In this document: positions 1 to 7,362 of the stretch, piece after piece | How the letters are laid out: every line of letters begins with the position of its first letter | How positions within the stretch are numbered: position 1 is the stretch's first letter | Assembly: GCA_902478605.1 (NCBI GenBank) | Contig: CABSLQ010000015.1 | Location: 1-50,426, forward strand | Length of the DNA: 50,426 nt | Reading direction: 5' to 3' | Source of the DNA: an uncultured Oscillospiraceae bacterium | Lineage (GTDB): Bacteria > Bacillota > Clostridia > Oscillospirales > Acutalibacteraceae | Made by a program: the position numbers and the translations under genes | The notes under the pieces: generated by a model | Told to the model about the DNA's origin: nothing | Database searches by the model: none | What the model saw: the letters and a program-made list of their open reading frames with translations, nothing else

Positions 1-18
1 CCTCCTCTCCATTATACC

Positions 19-40
19 AAAAAAGCCGCCTTTTGGCGAC
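19..40 (-). terminator. Rho-independent terminator, minus strand
   Basis: Read on the minus strand, GTCGCC - AAAA - GGCGGC forms a 6-bp stem (one G-T pair) followed directly by six T. It lies downstream of the small XRE-type gene at 199-402 and could end that transcript. Confidence 0.6.
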
Positions 41-55
41 TTCTTTGACAAGCTG

Positions 56-90
56 AGGCGCCCCTCCTTTTTGACAAAGGAGGGGCGCCT
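56..90 (+). terminator. Perfect 15-bp hairpin, probable terminator
   Basis: Arms 56-70 and 76-90 are perfect complements around a 5-base loop (TTGAC). The plus-strand side is followed by TGTATTTT, so it fits a terminator for a plus-strand transcript entering from outside the window, though the T-run is interrupted. It may act in both directions together with the hairpin at 19-40. Confidence 0.55.
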
Positions 91-198
91 TGTATTTTCC
101 GTAACGCGGTACACGCGGGCGGCGGCTCCGCTTTCCGCCGGGTGTCTTCTCCCGGCCGGCGCAGCCCTGTCGGCGGCGGAACGTTCCCCCTGCCGGCC

Positions 199-402
199 CT
201 AGGCGTCCGCTTTATATTCCGCGATGTCCTCCAGCCCGCAGCCCAGGATGGCGCAGAGCTTGCTGAGCGTTTTGGTTTCGATATTCTCGTTGGCTTTTAA
301 CCGCCGGATCGTTTTGCTGTCTATATCGCCTTTTTCCCTCAGCGTATAGGTGGTGACACCCTTCGCCTGCATGGTTTTCCAAAGCCTGTCAAACACAATC
401 AT
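199..402 (-). CDS. Small XRE/Cro-type helix-turn-helix regulator
   Basis: A 67-residue protein beginning MIVFDRLWKTM. It is a stand-alone Cro/C1-type DNA-binding domain: the helix-turn-helix lies around residues 15-45 (TYTLREKGDIDSKTIRRLK), followed by the hydrophobic helix with NIETKTLSKLCAILGC. The family binds DNA as a dimer and usually represses its own promoter or that of a neighbour. The frame is open 27 bases further upstream, but the ATG at 402 is preferred because the family starts there and a purine-rich AAAGGGGGG lies about 9 bases upstream. A TATAAT box at 444-449 sits inside an imperfect dyad, which suggests autoregulation. No effector domain is present. The next gene is a transposable element, so the natural target is not evident. 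Confidence 0.8.
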   Translation of the reverse strand: MIVFDRLWKTMQAKGVTTYTLREKGDIDSKTIRRLKANENIETKTLSKLCAILGCGLEDIAEYKADA

Positions 403-436
403 CCCAGCCGTCCCCCCTTTACTTGACAAGCACCAT

Positions 437-480
437 TATGGGGATTATAATCCGTTTTATTAAGGGATATAACCCCCATA
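437..480 (-). promoter_or_regulatory. Promoter inside an imperfect dyad upstream of the XRE gene
   Basis: On the minus strand a TATAAT hexamer (plus 444-449) has a weak TTATAT -35 (plus 467-472) at 17 bp. The whole stretch is an imperfect inverted repeat: TATGGGG at 437-443 matches CCCCATA at 474-480, with similar TTATA cores. This is where a small Cro-type regulator would bind. Inference from symmetry only. Confidence 0.45.
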
Positions 481-884
481 TCCAGCCATCCAGGTGGAAG
501 GCTGAGAGAACCGAACCCCCAATGTGCCCGGCATCGTGTTGGCCCCCGGGAAGCGGGGCAGGGACTGTCTCGGAAACGGACGGCACCGCGGCAGGAGCGG
601 GCTGGAACTCCCCGGCTGCTGCGGCGCATGGGATGATAGGCTGTGCTGCCTGGCATCGTGGCCTGCGGCCATGTGCCGGGACTGCACCGACAGCGACTGC
701 CCCCGCCGCCAGGAACCGCCTGCAGCGGAAGGCGGATGACCGCCAACCGCCCCGTTACAGGGGACAGCGTTATACAAACCGTATTTTCCTTCCGCGTTTA
801 TCCATTGAGTTGCCTCTTCATGCCGACAGTCTGTCCCGGAGCGGCGGATTTTTCCCCGAAGGACGCCAAGAGGGCGCCGCGGCC
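481..884. other. GC-rich stretch without a recognisable gene
   Basis: Several overlapping open frames exist on both strands, but they have low-complexity Pro/Gly/Arg/Cys-rich translations, no ribosome binding site and no family resemblance. I see no RNA gene here. It ends at the left end of the insertion sequence. Confidence 0.5.
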
Positions 885-932
885 TGAACCGCTACCCGTC
901 AAGAGGACAGTGAAAAAATATAAAGTTTTCCT

Positions 933-957
933 GGCCAGCAGCCAAGTGTTGCTGGCC
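933..957 (+). terminator. Hairpin with T-run inside the left end of the IS
   Basis: GGCCAGCA at 933-940 pairs with TGCTGGCC at 950-957 around a 9-base loop, and is followed by GTTTTTTT on the plus strand. It could stop transcription entering the element from the left. It may also protect the 3' end of the transposase message on the other strand. Confidence 0.55.
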
Positions 958-963
958 GTTTTT

Positions 964-1890
964 TTATGCAGCAAGGCACAACTTGTGTTTCTCCATCGGC
1001 GTCAATACGCCCAAGTTGCGCTGTACTCTCCTGGTATTGTAATAACGGATGTATTGTTCGATCATCTGGACAAGTTCTTGCTTGCTGGTAAAACGCCTGC
1101 CGTAATAGCGTTCCCGCTTCAGGATGCCCCAGAATCCCTCCATAGGCCCATTGTCAATGCAATGGGCCACACGGGACATACTCTGAGTCATTCCAGCCTG
1201 TACGAGTTTGTGGTGGAAGGCTCTGCTTGTGTATTGAAAGCCTCTATCGCTGTGGAACAGCGGGTGGGCATCTGGGTTCGCCTTAACCGCTTTGTCCAAG
1301 GTTTTGTAAACGAGTGGATTATCATTGCGCTCACTCAGCACATAGGACACGATGCGCCGGTCACAGAGATCCAGAATGGCGCTCAGATAGAGTTTATGTA
1401 CTTCCATGCCCTCATACCATTTAAACTCTGTCACATCGGTAAGCCATTTCTCATTCGGCTTCTGCGCATAGAATTGGCGGTTCAGCAGGTTTTCAGCAAG
1501 ATACTGAGGGTTCTTTGCCCGCCTTGTGCAGCCACGGTTATTGTACTTCACAGTAGATCTTATATCTTTGGCCCGGCAGATGCGCAGCACTCTCTTGTCA
1601 TTGACATAGATACCATGGTCATGGCGCAGATCGTCATTCAGTCTCCGGTAGCCTTTATCCGGACTTTCTGAATGGATTTTCTCAATCTTGTCGGCCAACT
1701 GCTCGTTCTCCATTGCTCTGTGGCTTAGCTTTCCGCAAGCCCATTTGTAGTAAGCGGAACGGGCTACATGGAGCAGTTCACAGGCTGCCTCAACAGGAAA
1801 CCCTTGTTCTTCATGGCACTCTCGAATGGCTATATAAATATGTCGCTGTCTTACTTCTGAAAGGCATCCCTCCTCTCTACTTCGTCCAAT
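964..1890 (-). CDS. IS3-family transposase, OrfB (DDE integrase part)
   Basis: Catalytic half of the transposase. The first ATG gives a 249-residue protein starting at 1713, but the frame is open and homologous upstream to the A7 tract at 1890-1896 (for example SEVRQRHIYIAIRECHEEQG), so it is normally read by a -1 shift from orfA. The upstream part carries the HTH_21-like region. The rve integrase core has a complete DDE triad counted from the ATG at 1713: D93 (WLTDVTEF), D156 (HSDRG) and E192 (MEGFWG), with the D-x35-E spacing expected. It ends at KHKLCLAA. Nothing is truncated, so the element looks active. Acts in trans with OrfA to form the OrfAB transposase that joins the IS ends. Confidence 0.9.
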   Translation of the reverse strand: MGRSREEGCLSEVRQRHIYIAIRECHEEQGFPVEAACELLHVARSAYYKWACGKLSHRAMENEQLADKIEKIHSESPDKGYRRLNDDLRHDHGIYVNDKRVLRICRAKDIRSTVKYNNRGCTRRAKNPQYLAENLLNRQFYAQKPNEKWLTDVTEFKWYEGMEVHKLYLSAILDLCDRRIVSYVLSERNDNPLVYKTLDKAVKANPDAHPLFHSDRGFQYTSRAFHHKLVQAGMTQSMSRVAHCIDNGPMEGFWGILKRERYYGRRFTSKQELVQMIEQYIRYYNTRRVQRNLGVLTPMEKHKLCLAA

Positions 1891-2546
1891 TTTTTTAACA
1901 GGGCATTCTCCATTTCCGCCAGATACAGTTTGTGTTTGAGCTGCTCAATCTCAATTTGCGCCTGTTCCAGTTCAGTACGGGGAGTTTGGTCCTTCTTGCG
2001 CCGGCCTCTCTGGTCTTGCAGTCCTGCTTCCCCCATCTGCTCAAAGCGAAGCGTCCAAGTACGAACTTGTTGATAGCTCACCTGATATTTTAATGCCATT
2101 TCGCCAAAGTTTTTCCCACTGGCGATACACTCCCTGGCGATTTGAACTCGTTCCTCAAATGTAGTTTTTCGTCCTTGCTTCATGTAGCTTCCTCCTCCAG
2201 AAAACTTTGCGGAGTTGAAATCTCCATGAGCATTATACACCTTAATCCACTTTTGGAGCTGCATTCGTTTCCGAATATGATATTTCTTACAAATCTCTGA
2301 CTGACTTCCAACGCCGGACAAGTAATCCTCCACGGCTTGCCTTTTTAGCTCTGGGCTGTACACACGGTTCTTATGCAATAGAAATGCGTCTTCTCCGTCT
2401 GATTCGTAGTTGCGCGCCCGCTGTTGTATTGTATCACGCGCAACGCCTCCTCTCCGAGCTGCTTCGCTCTTGCTAATCGTTCCTTCGAGGTAATCCCGTA
2501 TAATCTCGACCTTTTCTTCTAAACTTAGTTTTTGCTTTTGCGGCAT
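1851..2546 (-). CDS. IS3-family transposase, OrfA (HTH and leucine zipper)
   Basis: 231 residues with successive helix-turn-helix motifs of the insertion-element type: residues about 8-45 (EKVEIIRDYLEGTISKSEAA), about 65-110 (KRQAVEDYLSGVGSQSEICK) and about 125-165 (ERVQIARECIASGKNFGEMA). A leucine-zipper-like coiled coil follows at about 190-222 (ELEQAQIEIEQLKHKLYLAE). It binds the terminal repeats and multimerises with OrfAB. The ATG at 2546 has an AGAGGGAG ribosome binding site 7 bases upstream; that site lies in one arm of a large hairpin. The stop at 1851 lies downstream of the slippery A7 tract, so orfA alone and the orfAB fusion share about 216 residues. At 231 residues it is longer than most OrfA proteins, owing to the extra HTH unit. 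Confidence 0.88.
   Translation of the reverse strand: MPQKQKLSLEEKVEIIRDYLEGTISKSEAARRGGVARDTIQQRARNYESDGEDAFLLHKNRVYSPELKRQAVEDYLSGVGSQSEICKKYHIRKRMQLQKWIKVYNAHGDFNSAKFSGGGSYMKQGRKTTFEERVQIARECIASGKNFGEMALKYQVSYQQVRTWTLRFEQMGEAGLQDQRGRRKKDQTPRTELEQAQIEIEQLKHKLYLAEMENALLKKLDEVERRDAFQK
1890..1896 (-). other. Programmed -1 frameshift site (A7 tract)
   Basis: The minus strand reads CTG TTA AAA AAA TTG in the orfA frame. Slipping back one base on the seven A gives ATT GGA CGA AGT AGA with no stop, and leads straight into the orfB frame. This is the standard A-AAA-AA-type slippery sequence of IS3-family elements. Confidence 0.8.
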
Positions 2547-2550
2547 AACA

Positions 2551-2606
2551 ATGCTCCCTCTATGTTTGACAGTGTTTTATTTCACTGTCTCTCATAGAGG
2601 GAGCAT
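2551..2606 (-). promoter_or_regulatory. Large hairpin that encloses the orfA ribosome binding site
   Basis: ATGCTCCCTCTATG (2551-2564) is the exact complement of 2593-2606, and GACAGTG (2568-2574) of CACTGTC (2583-2589), with an 8-base loop. In a minus-strand transcript that starts outside the element, the downstream arm contains AGAGGGAG, the orfA ribosome binding site. Read-through RNA would therefore hide it. IS10 and IS200 are known to use hairpins of this kind to block translation from impinging transcription; applying that here is inference. Confidence 0.6.
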
Positions 2607-2658
2607 ATCAGCCGGCCGCGGCGCCCTTTCCTGTGCGTTTGTGGTGCTGCCCGGCCCC

Positions 2659-4503
2659 TTAAATGGCCCGGCCGGCGAACTGGTTCTGATACAGGCGGTA
2701 ATAGCAGCCCTGCCGGGCGAGAAGCTCCTCGTGGCTGCCCGATTCCACCACCCGGCCCGCGTCGATGACCACAATGCGGTCGGCGTCCCGGATGGTGGAC
2801 AGCCGGTGGGCGATGATGAGGCTGGTGCGGTTCTGCATCAGGGAGATCATCGCCTGCTGGATATGCATTTCGGTGCGGGTGTCCACGCTGGAGGTGGCTT
2901 CATCCAGAATGAGGATTTTCGGGTCAGCCAGCACGGCGCGGGCAATGGAAAGCAGCTGGCGCTGCCCGCCGCTCAGATTGCTGCCCGATTCGCTGAGCAT
3001 GGTGTCATAGCCCTCCGGCAGCTGCTCGATGAAGGTGTCCGCGTTGGCGGCCCGCGCCGCCCGGCGCACCTCCTCCATGGAGGCGTCCAGCCGGCCGTAG
3101 CGGATATTGGCCGCCACCGTGTCCGAAAACAGCACCGTATCCTGCAGCACAATGGCGATGCTGCTGCGCAGGACACGTTTGGGAATGTCCCGGATATTCA
3201 CGCCGTCCAGCCGGATTTCCCCGCTGTCCACATCGTAGAACCGGGTCAGCAGGTTGACCACCGTGGTTTTTCCGGAGCCGGTGGCGCCCACGATGGCGAT
3301 TTTCTGCCCCTTTTTCACCTCGAGGCCGAAGTCGAACAGCACCTGCTCGCCCGGCACATAGGAGAAGTCGATATGGCGGAAGGACAGGTCCCCCTGCACC
3401 GTTTCCGGGGTGACCGGGGTGCTGCCGCCCTCGTCCTCCGAGGGGGTGTCCATGACCGCGAACACCCGCTCCGCGCCGGCCATGGCGGTGAGAATCTGGG
3501 CGTATTGGTTGGCGATTTCGGTGATCGGCCGGGTGAACTGCTTGGAGTAGAGCAGGAAGGCCTGGATGACGCCGACGGTGATGACCCCCTCCAGCGCCAT
3601 GTAGCCCCCCACCGCCGCGATCAGCAGATAGCCGAAGTTGCCGATGATGTTCATCAGCGGCCCCATCACCCCGCCGAATATCTGCGCGCGGATGCCGCAG
3701 TTTTTGAGATCGCCGCTTATCTGCGCGAATTCGCGCACGGCGCGCTCCTCCCGGCCGTAGGCCATCACCGTCTTATACCCGGTGACCATTTCCTCGATGT
3801 GGCCGTTGAGGCTGCCCAGCAGGGTCTGCTGGCGCACAAAGTACCGGCGCATGAATTTCGACATCACCATGCTGGCCAGCAGGCTCAGCGGGACGGTGAC
3901 GAGGCTCACCAGCGTCATCAGCGGGTTGTAGCCCAGCATGATGAACAGGGTGCCCACCACGGTCAGCACGCTGGAAAACAGCGAGGCGATGGACTGGGAA
4001 ATGGTGTTGGAGACGTTTTCCACGTCGTTGGTCATGCGGCTCATCAGGTCGCCGTGCTGGTGGGTGTCGATGTACCGGATGGGCAGCCGTTCCATGCGGG
4101 CGAAGAGGTCGGCCCGCATATTGCGCACCGTGACCTGGGAGAGCTTGGCGGCGAAAATCCCCTGGAAGTAGGTCAGGACGGAGGAAAGCACATACACCAG
4201 CGCCATAGCCGCCAGCACCCGAATAAGGCGGGCGAAATCCACCGAAAGCTGCGCGCCGCTCAGGGTGATGCTGTCGATGGCCAGCGCCTGCAGGGAGGGG
4301 CCGGCCAGGGACAGCAGGGTGACGAACAGCATGACGGCCCACAGGCCGATGAGCAGGGCTTTGTTTTTGCCGATATAGCGGATCAGCCGTTTGAGGGTGC
4401 CGGCGGCGTCCTGCGGCTTTTCCCGGATCAGCGGGCCGTGGGGCCCGCGAGGGCCGCCCATCGGGCCGCGTCCCATGGGGCGCGGCGGCATGGGATTAGG
4501 CAT
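2659..4503 (-). CDS. ABC exporter half-transporter, canonical ATPase site (subunit 2)
   Basis: 614 residues: a Pro/Gly/Arg-rich cytoplasmic N-terminus (residues 1-30), an ABC-type-1 exporter membrane domain of about six helices (40-330), then a nucleotide-binding domain. Walker A GATGSGKT is at about 406-413, signature LSGGQ about 510-514, Walker B ILILDE with catalytic E at about 535, and H-loop H at about 566 (IIAHRLST). All key residues are present. The start is ATG at 4503 (MPNPMPP): ATGCCTAA overlaps the stop of the upstream ABC gene by 8 bases, which implies translational coupling. The long frame upstream of this ATG is read-through of the neighbour. With the upstream partner it should form a heterodimeric multidrug or lipid exporter of the BmrCD/LmrCD class. 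The substrate cannot be told. Confidence 0.92.
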   Translation of the reverse strand: MPNPMPPRPMGRGPMGGPRGPHGPLIREKPQDAAGTLKRLIRYIGKNKALLIGLWAVMLFVTLLSLAGPSLQALAIDSITLSGAQLSVDFARLIRVLAAMALVYVLSSVLTYFQGIFAAKLSQVTVRNMRADLFARMERLPIRYIDTHQHGDLMSRMTNDVENVSNTISQSIASLFSSVLTVVGTLFIMLGYNPLMTLVSLVTVPLSLLASMVMSKFMRRYFVRQQTLLGSLNGHIEEMVTGYKTVMAYGREERAVREFAQISGDLKNCGIRAQIFGGVMGPLMNIIGNFGYLLIAAVGGYMALEGVITVGVIQAFLLYSKQFTRPITEIANQYAQILTAMAGAERVFAVMDTPSEDEGGSTPVTPETVQGDLSFRHIDFSYVPGEQVLFDFGLEVKKGQKIAIVGATGSGKTTVVNLLTRFYDVDSGEIRLDGVNIRDIPKRVLRSSIAIVLQDTVLFSDTVAANIRYGRLDASMEEVRRAARAANADTFIEQLPEGYDTMLSESGSNLSGGQRQLLSIARAVLADPKILILDEATSSVDTRTEMHIQQAMISLMQNRTSLIIAHRLSTIRDADRIVVIDAGRVVESGSHEELLARQGCYYRLYQNQFAGRAI

Positions 4504-6265
4504 GGGCGACCGCCTCCTTTCCCATCTGGGAATGATAGATATCCTGATAAACGGCGCTGGTGCGCAGCAGTTCCTCATGCCGTCCGCAGGCGGCGATCCG
4601 GCCGCCCTCCAGCACGACGATGCGGTCGGCGTGCATAACGCTGGCCACCCGCTGCGCCACCATGATGACGGTGGTATGCTGCAGATTCTGCCGCAGGGCC
4701 TCCTGCAGCCGCGCTTCGGTCCCCAGGTCGAGGGCCGAGGTGCTGTCGTCAAAAAGCAGGATTTCCGGCTTCTTCAGGATGGCGCGGGCAATGGAAACCC
4801 GCTGCTTCTGGCCGCCGGACAGGGAGGCGCCCTTTTCGCCGATGATGGTCTGATAGCCGTCCTGGAAGCCGGAGATGAAATCGTCCGCCTGGGCGATCTG
4901 CGCCGCGGCGCGGACCGCCTCGTCGTCGGCCTCCGGGTTGCCCCAGCGGATATTGTCGGCAATGCTGCCGGAGAACAGCTCGCTTTTCTGCAGGACAAAG
5001 GCGATTTTCCGCCGCAAAACGTCCAGCGGATAGTCCCGGATATCTCGGCCGTCGATGCGGATTTCGCCGGCGGTGGCGTCATAGAAACGGGGGATCAGGC
5101 TGCACAGGCTGGTCTTGCCCGCGCCGGTGGCACCGAGGATCGCCACCGTTTCCCCCGGCCGGATATCCAGCGTGATATCCTCCAGCACCGGCCGGCCCGC
5201 CCCCGCATAGCGGAAGCTGACGCCGCGCAGCTCCACGCGGCCTTTTTCCGCCGCCGGGCTGCCGTCGGGGCCGTCGGCGATGGCCGGCAGGGTATCCAGC
5301 ACCTCGCGGATACGCGCCGCCGAGGCGCGGGCGCGGGAGATGGACTGGAACATCATGCTGACCATCATGATGGACATGAGAATCTGGGTGACGTAGGTGA
5401 CGGCCGCCATCACCTGGCCCACCTCCATGGCCCGGGCCTCCACCTGGAAGCCGCCGATGAAGATGATGGCGATGACCGAGGCGTTCATCACGATCATCAG
5501 GATCGGATTGAGGATGGCCATCAGCTTCTGCACCCGCAGGGAGGTGTTCATCAAATCGTTGTTGGCGGTGCGGAACCGGTTTTCCTCGTAATCCTCCCGC
5601 ACATAGGCCTTGACCATCCGGGCCCCGTCCACGTTTTCCTGCACAATGGCGTTGACCCGGTCCAGCTTTTTCTGCACCAGCCCGAACAGCGGGCTGGCCT
5701 TGGAAAGCAGAAGCCACACCACCACCAGCTCGATGGGCAGGGCGATCACCAGCACCAGGCCGAAATTCACGTTGAGGCTCAGGGCCATGACGATGCCGCC
5801 GATGAAGGTCATGGGCGCGCGGATAAACATCCGCAGCGCCATGGACACCAGTTCCTGGACGGCGGTGATATCGTTGGTCAGCCGGGTGACCAGCGAGCCG
5901 GTGGTGAACCGGTCGGTCTGCTCCTGGGACAGATGCATGACCCGGCTGAAGACGTCCCGGCGCAGGTCGTTGCCGAAATTCTGGGCGGCGATGTTGCCGA
6001 AGGCGGCGCCGCCCACCCCGCACAGGCCGCCCAGCAGGGTGAAGCCCAGCATGGTCAGCCCGGTCGTCAGGATAACCGATAGATTCCCCGCCAGCACGCC
6101 GTCGTCCACAATGGAGGACATCAGGCGGGGCTGCAGCAGGTCGAAAATGACCTCCCCCGCCATCACCAGCGGGGAGAGAAGGGCAAAAAACCAGTACGGC
6201 CGCAGATAACGCAGCAGCCGCGCGGGTACAGCCGATTGGCTCGGTGGCGTTTTCATGGAAAGCAC
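4496..6265 (-). CDS. ABC exporter half-transporter with degenerate ATPase site (subunit 1)
   Basis: 589 residues, membrane domain (about 20-310) followed by the ATPase domain. Walker A GATGAGKT is at about 378-385 and LSGGQ at about 482-486. The catalytic glutamate after Walker B is Asp (LLFDDSTSALD, residue about 507), and the H-loop His is Gln (MVAQRVAS, about 538). These two changes mark the non-hydrolysing site of heterodimeric exporters. Together with the normal site in the next gene they indicate one working and one degenerate composite site. The start is a GTG at 6265, 4 bases after AAAGGA; an in-frame ATG three codons later is the alternative. It lies 34 bases downstream of the marR gene and is probably in one operon with it. 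Confidence 0.92.
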   Translation of the reverse strand: MLSMKTPPSQSAVPARLLRYLRPYWFFALLSPLVMAGEVIFDLLQPRLMSSIVDDGVLAGNLSVILTTGLTMLGFTLLGGLCGVGGAAFGNIAAQNFGNDLRRDVFSRVMHLSQEQTDRFTTGSLVTRLTNDITAVQELVSMALRMFIRAPMTFIGGIVMALSLNVNFGLVLVIALPIELVVVWLLLSKASPLFGLVQKKLDRVNAIVQENVDGARMVKAYVREDYEENRFRTANNDLMNTSLRVQKLMAILNPILMIVMNASVIAIIFIGGFQVEARAMEVGQVMAAVTYVTQILMSIMMVSMMFQSISRARASAARIREVLDTLPAIADGPDGSPAAEKGRVELRGVSFRYAGAGRPVLEDITLDIRPGETVAILGATGAGKTSLCSLIPRFYDATAGEIRIDGRDIRDYPLDVLRRKIAFVLQKSELFSGSIADNIRWGNPEADDEAVRAAAQIAQADDFISGFQDGYQTIIGEKGASLSGGQKQRVSIARAILKKPEILLFDDSTSALDLGTEARLQEALRQNLQHTTVIMVAQRVASVMHADRIVVLEGGRIAACGRHEELLRTSAVYQDIYHSQMGKEAVAHA

Positions 6266-6299
6266 AGCATCCTTTCATGGACGGAATACGGGGCCGCGG

Positions 6300-6761
6300 T
6301 CACTCGTCGGGCAGCAGGTTACGCCGCATGTGCAGCAGCAGCGCCTTAAGCGTCTGCTTGTCCTCCTCCGACAGCCCGCGGGCGAACAGTTCCTCCGCCT
6401 CGCGGATTTTTTCCCGCTGCCGGTCGTCCAGCTCCCGCCCCTTGTCGGTGAGCCGGACGCGGATCTGCCGCTGATCTGCCGGATCCGCCGTGCGGGTGAC
6501 CAGCCCCGCTTCCTCCATCTGCCGCAGCGCCACGCTGACGGTGGGGGCCTTGAGATGGGTGCGGTGCGCCAGATCCAGCTGGGTCAGATTATCCTCCCGC
6601 GTCAGGTGGAACAGCAGATGACGGAACCCGTCCTGCATGCCAATCCGTTCGCTTTCCGCCCGCATATGGTTATGAAACAGGCGGGACAGCTCGTTGACCA
6701 GCATCATGATGGGCATTTCTTCGGGCCGCGGCCGCCTCGGCGGTTTGACCGGTATATCCAT
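6300..6761 (-). CDS. MarR-family transcriptional regulator
   Basis: 153 residues with the winged-helix MarR fold: DNA-recognition region around residues 60-90 (LTQLDLAHRTHLKAPTVSVA), then the wing with RTADPADQRQIRVRLTDKG at about 92-110, a clear family signature. N- and C-terminal helices form the dimer interface. AAAGGAGG lies 6 bases before the ATG at 6761. It is the first gene of a three-gene unit with the two ABC exporter genes, an arrangement known for MarR-controlled drug-efflux operons. A TTGACA/TATTAT promoter and a perfect palindrome lie directly upstream, so it most likely represses its own operon until a ligand releases it. The ligand is unknown. Confidence 0.93.
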   Translation of the reverse strand: MDIPVKPPRRPRPEEMPIMMLVNELSRLFHNHMRAESERIGMQDGFRHLLFHLTREDNLTQLDLAHRTHLKAPTVSVALRQMEEAGLVTRTADPADQRQIRVRLTDKGRELDDRQREKIREAEELFARGLSEEDKQTLKALLLHMRRNLLPDE

Positions 6762-6772
6762 CGGAATCCTCC

Positions 6773-6798
6773 TTTAATTAGTTTTCTAACTAATTAAA
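6773..6798. promoter_or_regulatory. Palindromic MarR operator
   Basis: TTTAATTAGTT and AACTAATTAAA form a perfect 11-bp inverted repeat around TTCT. It begins at the last base of the -10 box and extends over the expected transcription start, 12 bases before the marR start codon. MarR proteins typically bind AT-rich dyads of this size, so autorepression is a strong inference. Confidence 0.8.
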
Positions 6799-6826
6799 TA
6801 ATAAAACGCCATCCCCCATTTGTCAA
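6798..6826 (-). promoter_or_regulatory. Promoter of the marR-ABC-ABC operon
   Basis: On the minus strand TTGACA (plus 6821-6826) and TATTAT (plus 6798-6803) are separated by exactly 17 bp. This is a near-consensus sigma-A promoter with a short leader to the ATG at 6761. Confidence 0.85.
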
Positions 6827-7293
6827 GCCTCCAACGCCAAAAAATTCCCCGCCCGGGTGCATTGCGGAACGCGGCGGCACGCGGCTTTCGCCTCCGGGCA
6901 GGGGCATGCTGTATCATTGGCTGCGCCGCTTCCCAGACAGTACGGAGAGGCGGCGTGCCGCTGCCAACTTTGTTCGGGTCGTCCTGGTGGCGGCAGCTTC
7001 CACTCTCCATTAGGCCGCCTCGGTGGCCAGCGTGTCGTTTCCAAACGTACAGGCCGCTCCGCAATCGGCGTGCAACCCGAAGCCGGGGTGGACACACAGG
7101 ACAGGGCGGAACACCGCCGCCGGGCAGGCCGGGGCCGCGCCGCTTATGGCCATCCGGTGCACGCCCATTGTTTATGCGGCTCCCTGCGGCAGAGGGATAG
7201 ATAACTTTTTGTATTTTAATCGTGCAGTATACTTTTTGTAATGTGATCGATGGCGGTTTCCGGCCTGCCGGGCCGTCCCCGCTCCCCCATCCC
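6827..7293. other. Gap without a recognisable gene
   Basis: Open frames on both strands have arginine- and proline-rich translations with no family resemblance or ribosome binding sites. ACTTTTTGTA occurs twice (about 7204 and 7232) without a clear role. No RNA gene seen. Confidence 0.5.
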
Positions 7294-7329
7294 ATAGAAA
7301 CAGGCCCCCGCCGGGTTGGCAGGGGCCTG
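7294..7329 (-). terminator. Terminator downstream of the symporter gene
   Basis: On the minus strand CAGGCCCCTGCC pairs with GGCGGGGGCCTG (12 bp, one G-T pair) around AACCC, followed by TTTCTAT. It lies 34 bases after the symporter stop codon. Confidence 0.75.
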
Positions 7330-7362
7330 CTTATAACCGAATAGACCGAAAGGGTGCGCCGC

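Larger units (their letters stand above)
885..2610 (-). mobile_element. IS3-family (IS150-like) insertion sequence
   Basis: The element holds orfA (1851-2546) and orfB (964-1890) on the minus strand, linked by a -1 frameshift. The ends fit TG...CA: the left end begins TGAACCGCTACCC at 885, and the right end read inward begins TGATATGCTCCC from 2610. Both share GACAGTGAAA about 22 bases in (906-915, and its complement TTTCACTGTC at 2580-2589). The flanking bases GCC at 882-884 and GCC at 2611-2613 give a 3-bp direct repeat, the usual size for this family. The right-end hairpin (2551-2606) lies entirely inside these limits, which supports them. The GC-rich host sequence resumes on both sides. 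Exact ends are inferred by eye. Confidence 0.65.

Noticed and set aside
423..887. Overlapping open frames upstream of the IS
   Set aside because: Low-complexity Gly/Pro/Cys-rich translations in GC-rich DNA; no site, no family.
2551..6082. Long plus-strand open frames opposite the two ABC exporter genes
   Set aside because: They are His/Gly/Asp/Ala-rich mirror images of the GC-rich minus-strand genes, with no start site and no family resemblance.
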